Below, piece after piece: positions 44,966 to 54,480 of a stretch of 64,000 nucleotides of DNA. The notes under the pieces were generated by a model. That model did no database searches and was not told the DNA's origin. It was given only the letters and a program-made list of their open reading frames with translations. The stretch lies in NCBI RefSeq assembly GCF_000820505.1, contig NZ_JWJD01000003.1:124001-188000 (forward strand), in the 5' to 3' direction. The stretch's first letter is position 1. The number at the start of each line of letters is the position of its first letter. Origin of the DNA: Geoalkalibacter ferrihydriticus DSM 17813 (GTDB lineage: Bacteria > Desulfobacterota > Desulfuromonadia > Desulfuromonadales > Geoalkalibacteraceae). The translations under genes were made by a program, and so were the position numbers.

Positions 44966-45298
44966 ATGAAGGTTATTATCCACTGGGTGCGACTTTTTCT
45001 GCTGGCCGCGCTCCTGACGGCCTGTGCGGCCGGCGCCGGACAGCGCACCGCCGATCTGCTTGAGAAAGAGCATCAGGTCATGTCTGATGAAGAGATACGG
45101 GCTTATTACCAGAGTCTCAGTGATCAACTGGCGCGCGAGTCACGTGCGCTGCGCACCTCCGGAAATGTCGGATACGGCACCGGTTCCTTCGGCGTCGGCG
45201 CCACCCGAGGCATGGCCGATGAAGCACAGGTGCAAGCCTTGCGTGAGCGTTGGAACGAGGTGCGACAGGAACTGCGGCGCCGCGAACTGATGCCCTGA
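44966..45298 (+). CDS. Small lipoprotein of unknown function
   Basis: 110 aa from ATG 44966, AGAGGAGG at 44953-44960. Lipoprotein signal with LLTAC. The mature part is helical (ADLLEKEHQVMSDEEIRAYYQSLSDQL) with a Gly-rich middle (GYGTGSFGVGATRG) and a charged C-terminus. I do not recognise the family. It converges with the rhomboid gene 34 bp away. Confidence 0.75.
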   Translation: MKVIIHWVRLFLLAALLTACAAGAGQRTADLLEKEHQVMSDEEIRAYYQSLSDQLARESRALRTSGNVGYGTGSFGVGATRGMADEAQVQALRERWNEVRQELRRRELMP

Positions 45299-45332
45299 GC
45301 GTGCAGGTCTGGAGGTGAGGTGTGGGCGGTGG

Positions 45333-46271
45333 TCAGAAGCTGTGCCGCAATGCCAGAGTCCAGGCTGCGACAACAAGGGCAAGGGCGCCAAGGCCCGCCG
45401 ACCAGCCGAATCTTGAATGGGCTGTTGGATGTGAAGCCCTGGGGTCGGGCACCAGATAGCCAAGGCCCAACCCGGCAAGAAAACCAAAGAGGTGGGCGCC
45501 GAGGTCGGTGTTTTCTCCGCCCGCGCCGAACATGGCCAGCAGCGCGGCTCCGGCCGCCAGGGGCAGAAAACGGCGCAGGTTCATGGCTTTGTCGCGGCGA
45601 CGTGTTTCCATGGCGCAGAGAATCCCGATGGTTCCGAACACGGCTGTGGATGCTCCCACTGCGCGATGACTGCCGGTCTGCAGCCATGCGTTGATCAGGT
45701 TGCCGGCCATCCCGGAGGCGAGAATCAGCGCCCAGCCCCGGCCGAATCCCGTGACGGCGCACAGGCGCGCGGCGAACAAGCCGCCGAGGATCAGGTTGCC
45801 CGTCAGGTGCCGCCAGTCAATATGCAGGGTCAGGGCGGTGACGGTGCGCCACCATTGCCCGTTGCGGATGGCGGCCGCGTGAGCCGCGCCCTGTTCGTAC
45901 CATTGCTCGGGGCGCAGGCCCAAGGGGCCCGGGTCAAGAAGGGTAAGATTGTGAAAGATGGCCAGGAGCAACAGAAGCGAGAGCGTTTCGCGGGTATGGT
46001 CGCGGGTTTGGATTTCCGTGTTTCTCGGCGGCCAGTGGCGGTTCTTTTCCTCGTAGGTGCGGATTTCGTATTCGGCTTGCTCGCGCTGCGCATGCGGCAC
46101 CAGAATGGTCCACTCCCAACCGCGCCGCAGCACCCGGTGGGGAACCTGGCGTGCTTCCAGAACCAGAGACCAGGTTCGCACACGTGTTATCGAGAGGCAT
46201 CGGCCCGCCTCTGGAAGGATCTCGGCTGGAACAATCTCATGTTCGTCTTCGGATGCAGGTGCTGTTGTCAT
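45333..46271 (-). CDS. Rhomboid-family intramembrane serine protease
   Basis: 312 aa. A soluble N-terminal region of about 95 residues is followed by six or seven membrane helices. Catalytic Ser in VGASTAVFGTIG (GxSx form) and catalytic His in LGAHLFGFLAG are present, and HIDWRHLTGNLI carries the family HxxxN motif. It cleaves membrane proteins within the bilayer. The N-terminal part (RQVPHRVLRRGWEWTILVPHA) looks like a small alpha/beta domain often found in this subgroup. Confidence 0.9.
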   Translation of the reverse strand: MTTAPASEDEHEIVPAEILPEAGRCLSITRVRTWSLVLEARQVPHRVLRRGWEWTILVPHAQREQAEYEIRTYEEKNRHWPPRNTEIQTRDHTRETLSLLLLLAIFHNLTLLDPGPLGLRPEQWYEQGAAHAAAIRNGQWWRTVTALTLHIDWRHLTGNLILGGLFAARLCAVTGFGRGWALILASGMAGNLINAWLQTGSHRAVGASTAVFGTIGILCAMETRRRDKAMNLRRFLPLAAGAALLAMFGAGGENTDLGAHLFGFLAGLGLGYLVPDPRASHPTAHSRFGWSAGLGALALVVAAWTLALRHSF

Positions 46272-46350
46272 TATTCGTTTCTTTTTTCTGCCGCGATTTG
46301 TTAGAATTCGTTTTTGATTTTATTCTTCTTGTGCGGCAGGATGCGTTTTA

Positions 46351-48786
46351 ATGAGTCGTTTTTTTCGCGATGCGCCGATCCGGCAGAAGCTGAACGCCAT
46401 CATCATGCTGACCAGCTCCGTGGTGCTGGTGCTCACCCTGAGTGCATTCATTCTCACTGAAGTCGTCACCTTCCGTCAAACTCTCGTCGACAAGACCTCT
46501 ACCCTGGCCGAGATCATCGGTCGCAACAGCCGCAGCGCCCTGGTTTTCAGGGATTTTCTCTCGGCTGGAGAAACTCTCGCCTCGCTGAGTGCCGAGGACG
46601 GCATTCGGGCGGCCTATATTTTCGATTCCGATCATGCTCCCTTTGCCCATTATCTGAATCCGCGTCATTCCGGATTCGAGGAAAACGCCCAGGATCTGGC
46701 TCTCCCCAATGAAGACCTGCGCGTTCTCATACAGGACGGACGGCAGTCCCATCGCTTTACCCTGACCTCGCTCATTCTGCTGCATCCCGTTGCGATGGAT
46801 GGTCACCAGGTGGGAACTGTGGTTCTGCAGTCCGATCTTCGTCAACTTTATCAGAGGTGGCAGTGGTTTGGTATCGGCGCTTTGCTGGTTCTCTGGTCGT
46901 CCATGCTTCTCGCCTACCTGATCTCATCGCGCCTGCAAGGATTTATCTCGCTGCCGATTCTGCAACTCCTCGGGGTCATGAACCGAGTGAGCCGGGAGCA
47001 GAATTTTCGGGTAAGAGCCCGGAAAGACAGTGAAGACGAAATCGGTGGACTGATTGAAGGGTTCAATGAAATGCTCAGCCATATCGAGCAGCGCGACCTT
47101 GAACTGGAAAACCATCGGCGCAACCTGGAAACTCTTGTTGATCAGCGCACCCTGGATTTGCGTCGTGCCAACGAAGAACTCCTGAAAACGGTGACCGCGC
47201 TTGAGCGGGCGAAAGAAGAAGCTGAAGCTGCCAATCGGGCCAAGTCGCAGTTTCTGGCGAACATGAGTCATGAAATCCGTACTCCGATGATCGGGGTGCT
47301 GGGGATGACGGACCTGCTTTTCCGCACCGATCTCGATGAGCGTCAGCATAGTCTGGCAGAAACAGTTTACAATTCCGGCGAAGCACTCTTGAGCATTCTC
47401 AATGACATCCTTGATTTCTCCAAAATTGAAGCTGGCAAGTTCGAGCTTGAACGGGTGGATTTTGACCTGCGCCAGTGCGTGGAGGACGCAGTGGAACTCC
47501 TTGCTGAAAAGGCTTTCGGCAAGGAATTGGAACTGGTTTGCCACATCGATGGAAAAACTCCGCGCCTGGTGTGCGGCGATCCCGGGCGTCTACGACAGAT
47601 CCTGCTTAATCTGCTCGGTAACGCCGTCAAGTTCACCGCCGCCGGTGAGATCGTGGTGAGCGTGCGCACTCTTATGGAGGAGCGACAAAATACCTGGCTG
47701 CGTATTGAGGTACGTGATACCGGCATCGGCATCGCGCGCGAGGTTCAGGAACAGATCTTCGAGTCTTTCTCCCAGGCCGACAACACCACCGCCCGCCAGT
47801 ATGGGGGAACGGGCCTTGGTCTCTCCATTGTCAAGCAGCTGGTGGAGATGATGGGCGGCACCGTCGGCATGGAGAGCGAACCCGGCAAGGGTTCGGTCTT
47901 CTGGGTCAATCTGCGTGTCGCCAAACGCGGCGGGCAGGAGGACGCGGCCAGTGTCGTGCCAAGCGAACTGGGCGGCCGCGAAGTTCTCGTGGTTGAGAAT
48001 AATGAAGCGGCCTGCTCAGCGCTGGTTGATTCCCTGGCGGATCTGGGTCTGCGGGCGCAGACAGCGGCAACCCCGACCGCGGCCATGGACCTTCTGCGTC
48101 GCGCGGTCTCTGCCGGACGGCCCTATGCCCTGGCGCTCATCGATGAGAGCCTGCCTGGGCAGAGCGGTTTGCAACTGGCGGCAGGGATTCACGGCGGGCC
48201 TGATTTTGCCCAGACCCGGATTGTCCTGCTGTGTCCGCACCAGATGTGCGCTTCCGCGGATCAGCGTGTCGCTGCCGGCGTTGTCCGCACCCTGTGCAAG
48301 CCGGTGCGCGCGTCGCTGTTGCCGCAAACCTTGGCCGCTGCTCTGGCGGCGGCCCCGCTTCCGGTTGCGGTGCCGCGACCCACGCCGGTGGTGCCTGTTT
48401 TGGACCTTGCGGAGGACAGGGGCCAGCTTCCCCGGCGGATTCTGGTTGCGGAAGACAATCCCACGACCCAGCGGCTGATCGAACTTCTCTTCGAGGGCCT
48501 GGATTATCGCCTCTGTATTGTCGGCAGCGGCAGCGAGGCGCTGGAACGCCTTGCCGGAAGCCGTGCCGATCTGGTGTTCATGGATTGCCAGTTGCCCATT
48601 CTGGATGGCTTTGAAACCACACGCATTCTGCGTCGGCGCGGCTACCGCATGCCCATCGTCGCCATGACGGCTCACACCCAGAAGGACGATGTGCGACGCT
48701 GCCTGGACGCCGGCATGGACGATTTTCTTGCCAAGCCTTTCAGGCAGCAGGATTTGTTCAACATGCTCGATAAGTGGCTGAATTGA
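46351..48786 (+). CDS. Hybrid sensor histidine kinase (CHASE8-HAMP-HisKA-HATPase-REC-REC)
   Basis: 811 aa. TM1 is at residues 17-38, a CHASE8-like periplasmic region at 40-160, TM2 at about 172-195, then HAMP and coiled-coil. DHp has [12 protein letters not shown] (His307). ATPase motifs [16 protein letters not shown] and [15 protein letters not shown] are intact. The first receiver is partly degenerate (VVENNE in place of the acidic pair, though LIDESLPG and CKP remain). The last receiver is complete (VAEDNPTT, Asp745 in FMDCQLP, KPF). No separate regulator is adjacent. It may be read through into the LVIVD gene, which starts 16 nt after its stop. Confidence 0.9.
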   Translation: MSRFFRDAPIRQKLNAIIMLTSSVVLVLTLSAFILTEVVTFRQTLVDKTSTLAEIIGRNSRSALVFRDFLSAGETLASLSAEDGIRAAYIFDSDHAPFAHYLNPRHSGFEENAQDLALPNEDLRVLIQDGRQSHRFTLTSLILLHPVAMDGHQVGTVVLQSDLRQLYQRWQWFGIGALLVLWSSMLLAYLISSRLQGFISLPILQLLGVMNRVSREQNFRVRARKDSEDEIGGLIEGFNEMLSHIEQRDLELENHRRNLETLVDQRTLDLRRANEELLKTVTALERAKEEAEAANRAKSQFLANMSHEIRTPMIGVLGMTDLLFRTDLDERQHSLAETVYNSGEALLSILNDILDFSKIEAGKFELERVDFDLRQCVEDAVELLAEKAFGKELELVCHIDGKTPRLVCGDPGRLRQILLNLLGNAVKFTAAGEIVVSVRTLMEERQNTWLRIEVRDTGIGIAREVQEQIFESFSQADNTTARQYGGTGLGLSIVKQLVEMMGGTVGMESEPGKGSVFWVNLRVAKRGGQEDAASVVPSELGGREVLVVENNEAACSALVDSLADLGLRAQTAATPTAAMDLLRRAVSAGRPYALALIDESLPGQSGLQLAAGIHGGPDFAQTRIVLLCPHQMCASADQRVAAGVVRTLCKPVRASLLPQTLAAALAAAPLPVAVPRPTPVVPVLDLAEDRGQLPRRILVAEDNPTTQRLIELLFEGLDYRLCIVGSGSEALERLAGSRADLVFMDCQLPILDGFETTRILRRRGYRMPIVAMTAHTQKDDVRRCLDAGMDDFLAKPFRQQDLFNMLDKWLN

Positions 48787-48802
48787 TTTTAATCGAGAAA
48801 TC

Positions 48803-51800
48803 ATGAAGATTTTCAATAACATCCTGCTGCTGTCCGTGAGTTTGTTCGGGCTCATTCTGACACTGGCCGCGGCCTTGTGGCTGGGCGCCCATCAATGGCG
48901 GCAAGACTCCCGGCCCCTGGTGGTTTCATCCGTCGAAATTCTCCCCGCATCCGGCGAGGATACTCTCCGCCTGCGGCTTGAAGGACAGGGTTTTTCTTCT
49001 CGGACACAGGTCGCATTGACTCTTGACAGCGCGAATCGTCACGCTATTGTCGGCAGCCTCGAAACGCTCGGTATCCCCGGCACTCTGGAGCAGGTTCGCG
49101 TCCTTGGGAACCGAGCCTATCTTGCCAACAGCCGCTCGGGGATACAAGTGGTGGACATCAGCGATCCACGCCGGCCAAAGGTTCTCGGGGTGGAAAAAGA
49201 GGCCTTCAGATCCCCCTGGGATCTTAAAGTCGCCGGTGATCTGGCCTATGTTTCCGACAGCCGCCAGGGGCTGGTGATTCTCGATGTCTCCGATGCGACG
49301 CGCCCCCAGGCCGTCGGGCGCTTTGTGACCCCGGACGCCTGTTTCGGGCTGGCGGCCTCGCCGGCGGGCCTGGTTCTTCTGGCCCAGGGGAAAAAAGGGG
49401 TCTTGTTGCTCGATGTCAGCGATCCGCGCGCACCGCGCGAAATCGGAAGGCTCCCTTCTCTGGATTTCTCCTGGACCGTCGCGGTGCGCGATCATCTCGC
49501 CTTTGTCGCCGACAATCGCGGCGGATTGCGCATCTTCGATCTGCAAAATGCCGCCCAACCCCAATTGCTCGCACAGCTTGCAACGGAAGGAAATCTCCAC
49601 TCAGTGGTTGTTCAGGAGGATTTGGTCTTTCTGGCCGACCAGAAGCGCGGATTGATTGTGCTTGACGTGAGTGATCCCGCAAAGCCGCGAAACTTGAGCG
49701 AATTGACTTTAGCCGGAATCGGCAGGGATTTGCAGGTGCACGGCGATACCCTGGCATTTGCCACACAGACGAACGGGGTGAAAATTGTGGATGTCTCAGA
49801 TCCCCGCCGCCCGCGTAAGACGGGGTTTGTCCAGCCCCTGCGAACCGCGCGCGGCGTGGCTCTCAGCGACGATTTTCTGTTTGTAGCCGACAGTCGCCAG
49901 GGTTTGCAAGTGGCTGAATTGTCCCGCGCCAGAGCGGGCCTGAACGTCCATCATTCCCTCGGCGACATTGTCACGGCCTTGGCTCAGGACGGCCCGATCC
50001 TCTACGCCGGGATGCAAAACCAGGGTCTCCAGAGTTTTCAGCGCGATGCGGAAGACACGCTGGTCTCCCGCGGAACCTTTGGTAAGTCGTTTTCGGCGGT
50101 TCGCGACGGCGCCGTTGCCGGCGACTCTCTATTTTTGGCGACCGGCAATGATGGCTTGCAGATTCTAGACCTTGGCGAAGAAGGGCAAATGCGCCGGATC
50201 GGTCACCTGGTCGCCGGAGGGGTTGCGCACCGCGTGGTCCTGCTCGACGAGGGTCGTATCGCCGTGGTTGCGGCTGGGTTGGACGGCATTCAGGTGATCG
50301 ATGTGGCGCGCCCGCGGCAACCCACCTTGATCCATCGTCTTGGCGGCCTCGGCAACTTGGTGGACCTGCTGGTCTGGCCGGGGGGAATGGCTGCCCTGGA
50401 CGCTACCGGACAGGTGCATCTGCTGGATATCACGGATCCGCGGCAGCCGCGCTTAGGTGCCTCGGTGAGCCTGCCGGATATCCTGCGCGGTCTGGAACTT
50501 CACGGGGACACCTTGTATGTTATCGGCGAGGGAAATCACCTCTATCTGATCGATATTCGCGCGCCGCGGACCTCGCTCAAGAAAGTTGCCCTGGCTGCCG
50601 GCACAAAGCCCCGCAGTCTGGGGATTTCCGGAGACCATCTCTATTTGCTTGCCAAGTCTGCGAAGCGCTTCACTTCGCAACTTCTGATTTTCGATCTCGC
50701 CAGGCAAGGGATGCCGTTTCTGGTGAAGCGCATCGCCCTCCCGGGACAGCAAGAGTTTCTTCGCATTTTCGATGAAACTCTCTATCTTTTGCCGGGAGGC
50801 ACTCTGCAGGTCTGGGATATCGCTGAACCTGCAGAGCCGCGCGAGGTCAACGCGATGGCTATTGGAGGTGGGACTAGGGATCTGGTGTCGCTTGGTTCGG
50901 GAAACTTGAAACTTCTTCTGGGGCGCATGGGCATTCGGCGTCTGGATGTCTCTGATCCCCATGCGCCGCGCCTGGTGCGCACCTCGGTCGATAATATCAG
51001 CGAGGTGATAGGTCTGGAGGCCAGAGGCGAACATCTGCTGGTTCTCGACCGGACATCGGGGTTGCATGTTTTAACGCGCGACGACTCGGGTGGTTTGTTG
51101 CCTCTCTCCACTCTGGGATTTCCGCAGAATTTGCGCAATTGGCACGTCGATGCAACCCATGCCCATGTTTTAGACGCCGGCGGTCGCCTGTCCGTGGTGG
51201 ATATCCGCCGACCGGAGTCCTTGCAATTAGCGGCGGAGATTGATCTCGGCACAGCCGATCTCAGTGGCTTGGCCGTGCGCGATAATCTGGTCTACCTGGC
51301 GGCCGGGGCTGCCGGGGTGCAGGTATGGGATATCCGCCTTGCGGAACACCCGCGGCTGCTGCAACAGCATCAGTTGCCCTGGCCCCGCAGTGTTTTTGCC
51401 TCGGCGCGGGATCTGGTTTTGGTGGACGACTACCTTCTGGTTGCCAACGGTGATGCCGGTCTTGGCGTCTTTGCTCTGGCGGACGCTGGGGAAAAACTGC
51501 ACCTGGTCGGAAGTCTGCCCCTCGCGGGTTTTTGCCGCAGAATCAAGGTCCAGGACTCCCTGCTGCTCATCGAGGCGCATCAGGCCGGCTTGCATGTTGT
51601 TGACATCCGCGAGATCAAGCGTCCAGAGTGGGTCGTGACTGTCCCGACGCGCACTGTGGTTCGCGATTTCTTCTTTGAGGGTGAGGATTTGTGGCTGTCC
51701 GAACATGCCGGAATCAGCATCCTTTCCCTGCCCATCAAGTCTAAGCGCCAGTCTGTGCGGGGTCGCAAAAACCTGGTCGTGGATTTGCCTGTTCCCGCGC

Positions 51801-51925
51801 GGCCCGGCAACTATAACCTCTCGGTACGCCGTGGACCCCAGTCCGTGGAGTTGCCCGGGATTCTAACCTTGTCGGCACCTGCGGCAGCAGAGGGAGGACT
51901 TTCCGCCGTATTTCAGAAAGAGTAG
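48803..51925 (+). CDS. Giant LVIVD-repeat beta-propeller protein, membrane anchored
   Basis: 1040 aa. An N-terminal membrane/signal helix is at about residues 8-26. At least a dozen LVIVD-type repeats follow, each a variant of 'G-L-x-I-x-D-[VI]-S-D-P-x-x-P' (IQVVDISDPRRPKVLG, LVILDVSDATRPQAVG, VKIVDVSDPRRPRKTG, VHLLDITDPRQPRLG and more), giving stacked propellers. The C-terminus is a small beta region (VVDLPVPARPGNYNLSV). No catalytic motif is seen. Such proteins are usually extracytoplasmic binding or scaffold proteins. Its 3' end overlaps the convergent TonB receptor gene by 13 bp. Confidence 0.87.
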   Translation: MKIFNNILLLSVSLFGLILTLAAALWLGAHQWRQDSRPLVVSSVEILPASGEDTLRLRLEGQGFSSRTQVALTLDSANRHAIVGSLETLGIPGTLEQVRVLGNRAYLANSRSGIQVVDISDPRRPKVLGVEKEAFRSPWDLKVAGDLAYVSDSRQGLVILDVSDATRPQAVGRFVTPDACFGLAASPAGLVLLAQGKKGVLLLDVSDPRAPREIGRLPSLDFSWTVAVRDHLAFVADNRGGLRIFDLQNAAQPQLLAQLATEGNLHSVVVQEDLVFLADQKRGLIVLDVSDPAKPRNLSELTLAGIGRDLQVHGDTLAFATQTNGVKIVDVSDPRRPRKTGFVQPLRTARGVALSDDFLFVADSRQGLQVAELSRARAGLNVHHSLGDIVTALAQDGPILYAGMQNQGLQSFQRDAEDTLVSRGTFGKSFSAVRDGAVAGDSLFLATGNDGLQILDLGEEGQMRRIGHLVAGGVAHRVVLLDEGRIAVVAAGLDGIQVIDVARPRQPTLIHRLGGLGNLVDLLVWPGGMAALDATGQVHLLDITDPRQPRLGASVSLPDILRGLELHGDTLYVIGEGNHLYLIDIRAPRTSLKKVALAAGTKPRSLGISGDHLYLLAKSAKRFTSQLLIFDLARQGMPFLVKRIALPGQQEFLRIFDETLYLLPGGTLQVWDIAEPAEPREVNAMAIGGGTRDLVSLGSGNLKLLLGRMGIRRLDVSDPHAPRLVRTSVDNISEVIGLEARGEHLLVLDRTSGLHVLTRDDSGGLLPLSTLGFPQNLRNWHVDATHAHVLDAGGRLSVVDIRRPESLQLAAEIDLGTADLSGLAVRDNLVYLAAGAAGVQVWDIRLAEHPRLLQQHQLPWPRSVFASARDLVLVDDYLLVANGDAGLGVFALADAGEKLHLVGSLPLAGFCRRIKVQDSLLLIEAHQAGLHVVDIREIKRPEWVVTVPTRTVVRDFFFEGEDLWLSEHAGISILSLPIKSKRQSVRGRKNLVVDLPVPARPGNYNLSVRRGPQSVELPGILTLSAPAAAEGGLSAVFQKE

Positions 51926-54480
51926 CCCACCCCCGCCCAGAACTGCCTGCCGAGTTCGTAGCTGTCCGGCGTTTCTCCCGTTGTGTAGCTTTTTCCTTCC
52001 TGGTGTCTGGCATTGAGGACGTTGAATACCTCCAGGGTGAAAGTCACCTGATGGCTCCGCCCCAGGCTCTGGGTCCAGGCCAGGGCGCAGTCGAGCGTGA
52101 CGGCCGCATCCTGTTTGACCACCTCGTAGGCATTCGTGGTTATTTTGGTCTGCTCGCCGGTAATCGGATCGAACGCGCCAAAACCGAGGAAATAGTCCCT
52201 GTCCGTGATTTGGATCTGCCTGTAACTGCCTCTGTATTTCACGACCGGGGAAATGCTGAGACGATCGAAAAATCGCCCGGTGTAGGCAAGGTTGACGATC
52301 ACCGGTCGGTTGAAGTTGTCCTTGGGCATCTGCGCAAGGGGGATGAGTTTGCCCGCGAAAATCACCTGGGTGTCCAGGTCTTCCAGATCAAATGTCTTGT
52401 CATAGCTGTCATTGGAGGTTTTCGACTCCTGCCAGAAGGCGTTGAACAAAAGATAATGGCGCCGCCATGACCTGTCCCATTTGATCTGAACCGACCGGAA
52501 TTCACTTTTCCCATTGTTGTTGAGTCTCCAGTAGACAATTCCGTCGGCTTGCGCATCGCCTCTGTGCCGTGCAAATTCATTTCTGCTTTGTCGCTCAAGG
52601 TACTTGAGGTTAAGGTAGCCGCCCATAAAGGCCTGATCGATTCCGACCATATACTCGTCTGAGTAAGGCGTCTTGAGATCTTCAAAGCTGTAGGAGACCT
52701 TGGTGCCGTCGGTGCTGGCTTCCCAATCCTGAAGTATGTTTTGGTGGGTCCCCCTCTTTTCGATAGAGCTCGGCCTTCGCCCTTCCCGCAGCTTGTTGGC
52801 CAGGAGAGCAGCGCTGTAATAGCGGTTGTATCCCGAGGACAGGACCGTTCTGCGGTTTCCGAAAAGGTCGTATTGAAGCAGGGTCCTGGGTGAGACATTG
52901 AGGTTTTGCTGAAAATCGTCGTAAGAGCCCCTGAGACCAAACCTGAGCCGCAACCGCCACGCGCTCCAATCGTCTTCGAGATATGCGGAATAGTCATTGA
53001 TCGCAGCGCTGACATCCGAGGCCGGCGTGAGGGTGCGACGGCTGAAATATTGCTCGCTGTCCACGCAGGTCGCGACATCGCCATTGCAGTTGACCTCTGG
53101 CGCCCAGACGGCATCCTGATAGGTCGCTGCGTCAGTCAATCGATGAAAGCGCCCGGTTATGTGGCTGTAGCGCAGACCGTAGCTCAGCCTATGGATGCCA
53201 AGCATTTCAAATCGGCCTGGGGTGTGGTCAAGACTGACACTCACCGCTTCCTCTTGCTTGTCGATGCTCCCCCAGCCCCCTTCGTTGCTCAGGGGCTGCC
53301 TGAGCTTTCCACTTGCGTCTGTTGCCAGGGGGAGCTCAAACCCCCAGGGTTTGTTGGGTGAGGCGAGCCAGGCCTTGAAGTCCGTGGGAGCATTGCGACT
53401 GTTTTCGGAATAGGAATAATTCGCCTGGAATTTAAGTTGGTTGTCATCCCTTGCCCGGTGGTAGGCGGCGGCGGCAAAATATCCCCCGCCTTCGACGGTA
53501 AAATAGCTGTTCCTGGTGTTTTTGGTGAAGTGCCTTGCGGTGTAGGGTGCGTAGGCGCCGCTGAACTCCAGGTGGCTTGAGTCGTCCAGGTAGTGAACGC
53601 CTTTGAGAAAGAACGTCTCGGACTTTCTCTCCTGCTTCTTCCATCCGCTGAAATATTTTACGGGGATGCTGGATTCAAGGCGTTTGTAATTCACCAGAAG
53701 GCCGGTATCCTCCGTCACCGGAACATTCAGCGTCGTTGAAAAGTGGTGTTTTTCGAACCTGGGTTGCAGATCGACGTTGGCCGTCCCTCCGGTCGCCGCT
53801 GGTTTTGTGTCATCAGTGAAAAAATGCGTCCAGCTTGAGCGGGTTGTTCGGTAGGAGATGTCGCCACCGAAACTCAGCCCCGGGTTTTTGGTCTTGACCT
53901 CCACGATCCCGCCCATGAAGTTGTCATAGGAGGCGGGCACATTGCTGTCATAAACCCTGAGGCTTTCCACGATGGATGTATCCACGAAAAATTTCTGCGC
54001 ATGCCCTGACACATCGGCGGCCAGGTAGGCATTGCCCTGCCCGGGATCAAGCAGACTCGAATTGCTCATCCCATCGAGAAGGAATAGATTCTGATAGGGT
54101 TTGCCGCCGGAAATGGAAACTTCGGCAGGGGCGATTTCACCGGCCGTGGCGGCGCTTCTATAGCTCTCGCTGAACTGAACGGAAGGGAAAATCCTTAGAA
54201 GATCCGTCACATCTCCATGCCCCTGGGGGAGTTTTTCGATAAATGGCGGTGGAATCTGTGTGCTTCCGGAATCCTGTTCTTGCCGCCTGGCCCGCACTTC
54301 GACATCTTCAAAAACCAGAACTTCCTCCTCATCAAGAGCAGGGCTGGTCCTCTGCGACAGGCTCTGCCCGTCGCTCTGCGCGGCCTGAACGCTCAAAGCG
54401 GATAAGGCGGCAAAAACAAGGGCGGCCAGCACCGCCCCCGCTTTTGCTCTTAGGGGAAAGAATCGGAGGACCAACTTCAT
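51913..54480 (-). CDS. TonB-dependent outer-membrane receptor
   Basis: 855 aa. Signal peptide (1-33, ending VQA) and a plug domain (about 50-210: LPQGHGDVTDLLRIFPSVQF, AEVSISGGKPYQNLFLLDGM) precede a 22-strand barrel, ending in the outer-membrane signature F (GVGYSF). An unusually Glu-rich segment (DEEEVLVFEDVEV) at 50-62 may be the TonB box region. The ligand is unknown. It is translated in ATGA overlap with the preceding lipoprotein gene, suggesting a coupled pair, and there is no siderophore or cobalamin gene nearby. Confidence 0.9.
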   Translation of the reverse strand: MKLVLRFFPLRAKAGAVLAALVFAALSALSVQAAQSDGQSLSQRTSPALDEEEVLVFEDVEVRARRQEQDSGSTQIPPPFIEKLPQGHGDVTDLLRIFPSVQFSESYRSAATAGEIAPAEVSISGGKPYQNLFLLDGMSNSSLLDPGQGNAYLAADVSGHAQKFFVDTSIVESLRVYDSNVPASYDNFMGGIVEVKTKNPGLSFGGDISYRTTRSSWTHFFTDDTKPAATGGTANVDLQPRFEKHHFSTTLNVPVTEDTGLLVNYKRLESSIPVKYFSGWKKQERKSETFFLKGVHYLDDSSHLEFSGAYAPYTARHFTKNTRNSYFTVEGGGYFAAAAYHRARDDNQLKFQANYSYSENSRNAPTDFKAWLASPNKPWGFELPLATDASGKLRQPLSNEGGWGSIDKQEEAVSVSLDHTPGRFEMLGIHRLSYGLRYSHITGRFHRLTDAATYQDAVWAPEVNCNGDVATCVDSEQYFSRRTLTPASDVSAAINDYSAYLEDDWSAWRLRLRFGLRGSYDDFQQNLNVSPRTLLQYDLFGNRRTVLSSGYNRYYSAALLANKLREGRRPSSIEKRGTHQNILQDWEASTDGTKVSYSFEDLKTPYSDEYMVGIDQAFMGGYLNLKYLERQSRNEFARHRGDAQADGIVYWRLNNNGKSEFRSVQIKWDRSWRRHYLLFNAFWQESKTSNDSYDKTFDLEDLDTQVIFAGKLIPLAQMPKDNFNRPVIVNLAYTGRFFDRLSISPVVKYRGSYRQIQITDRDYFLGFGAFDPITGEQTKITTNAYEVVKQDAAVTLDCALAWTQSLGRSHQVTFTLEVFNVLNARHQEGKSYTTGETPDSYELGRQFWAGVGYSF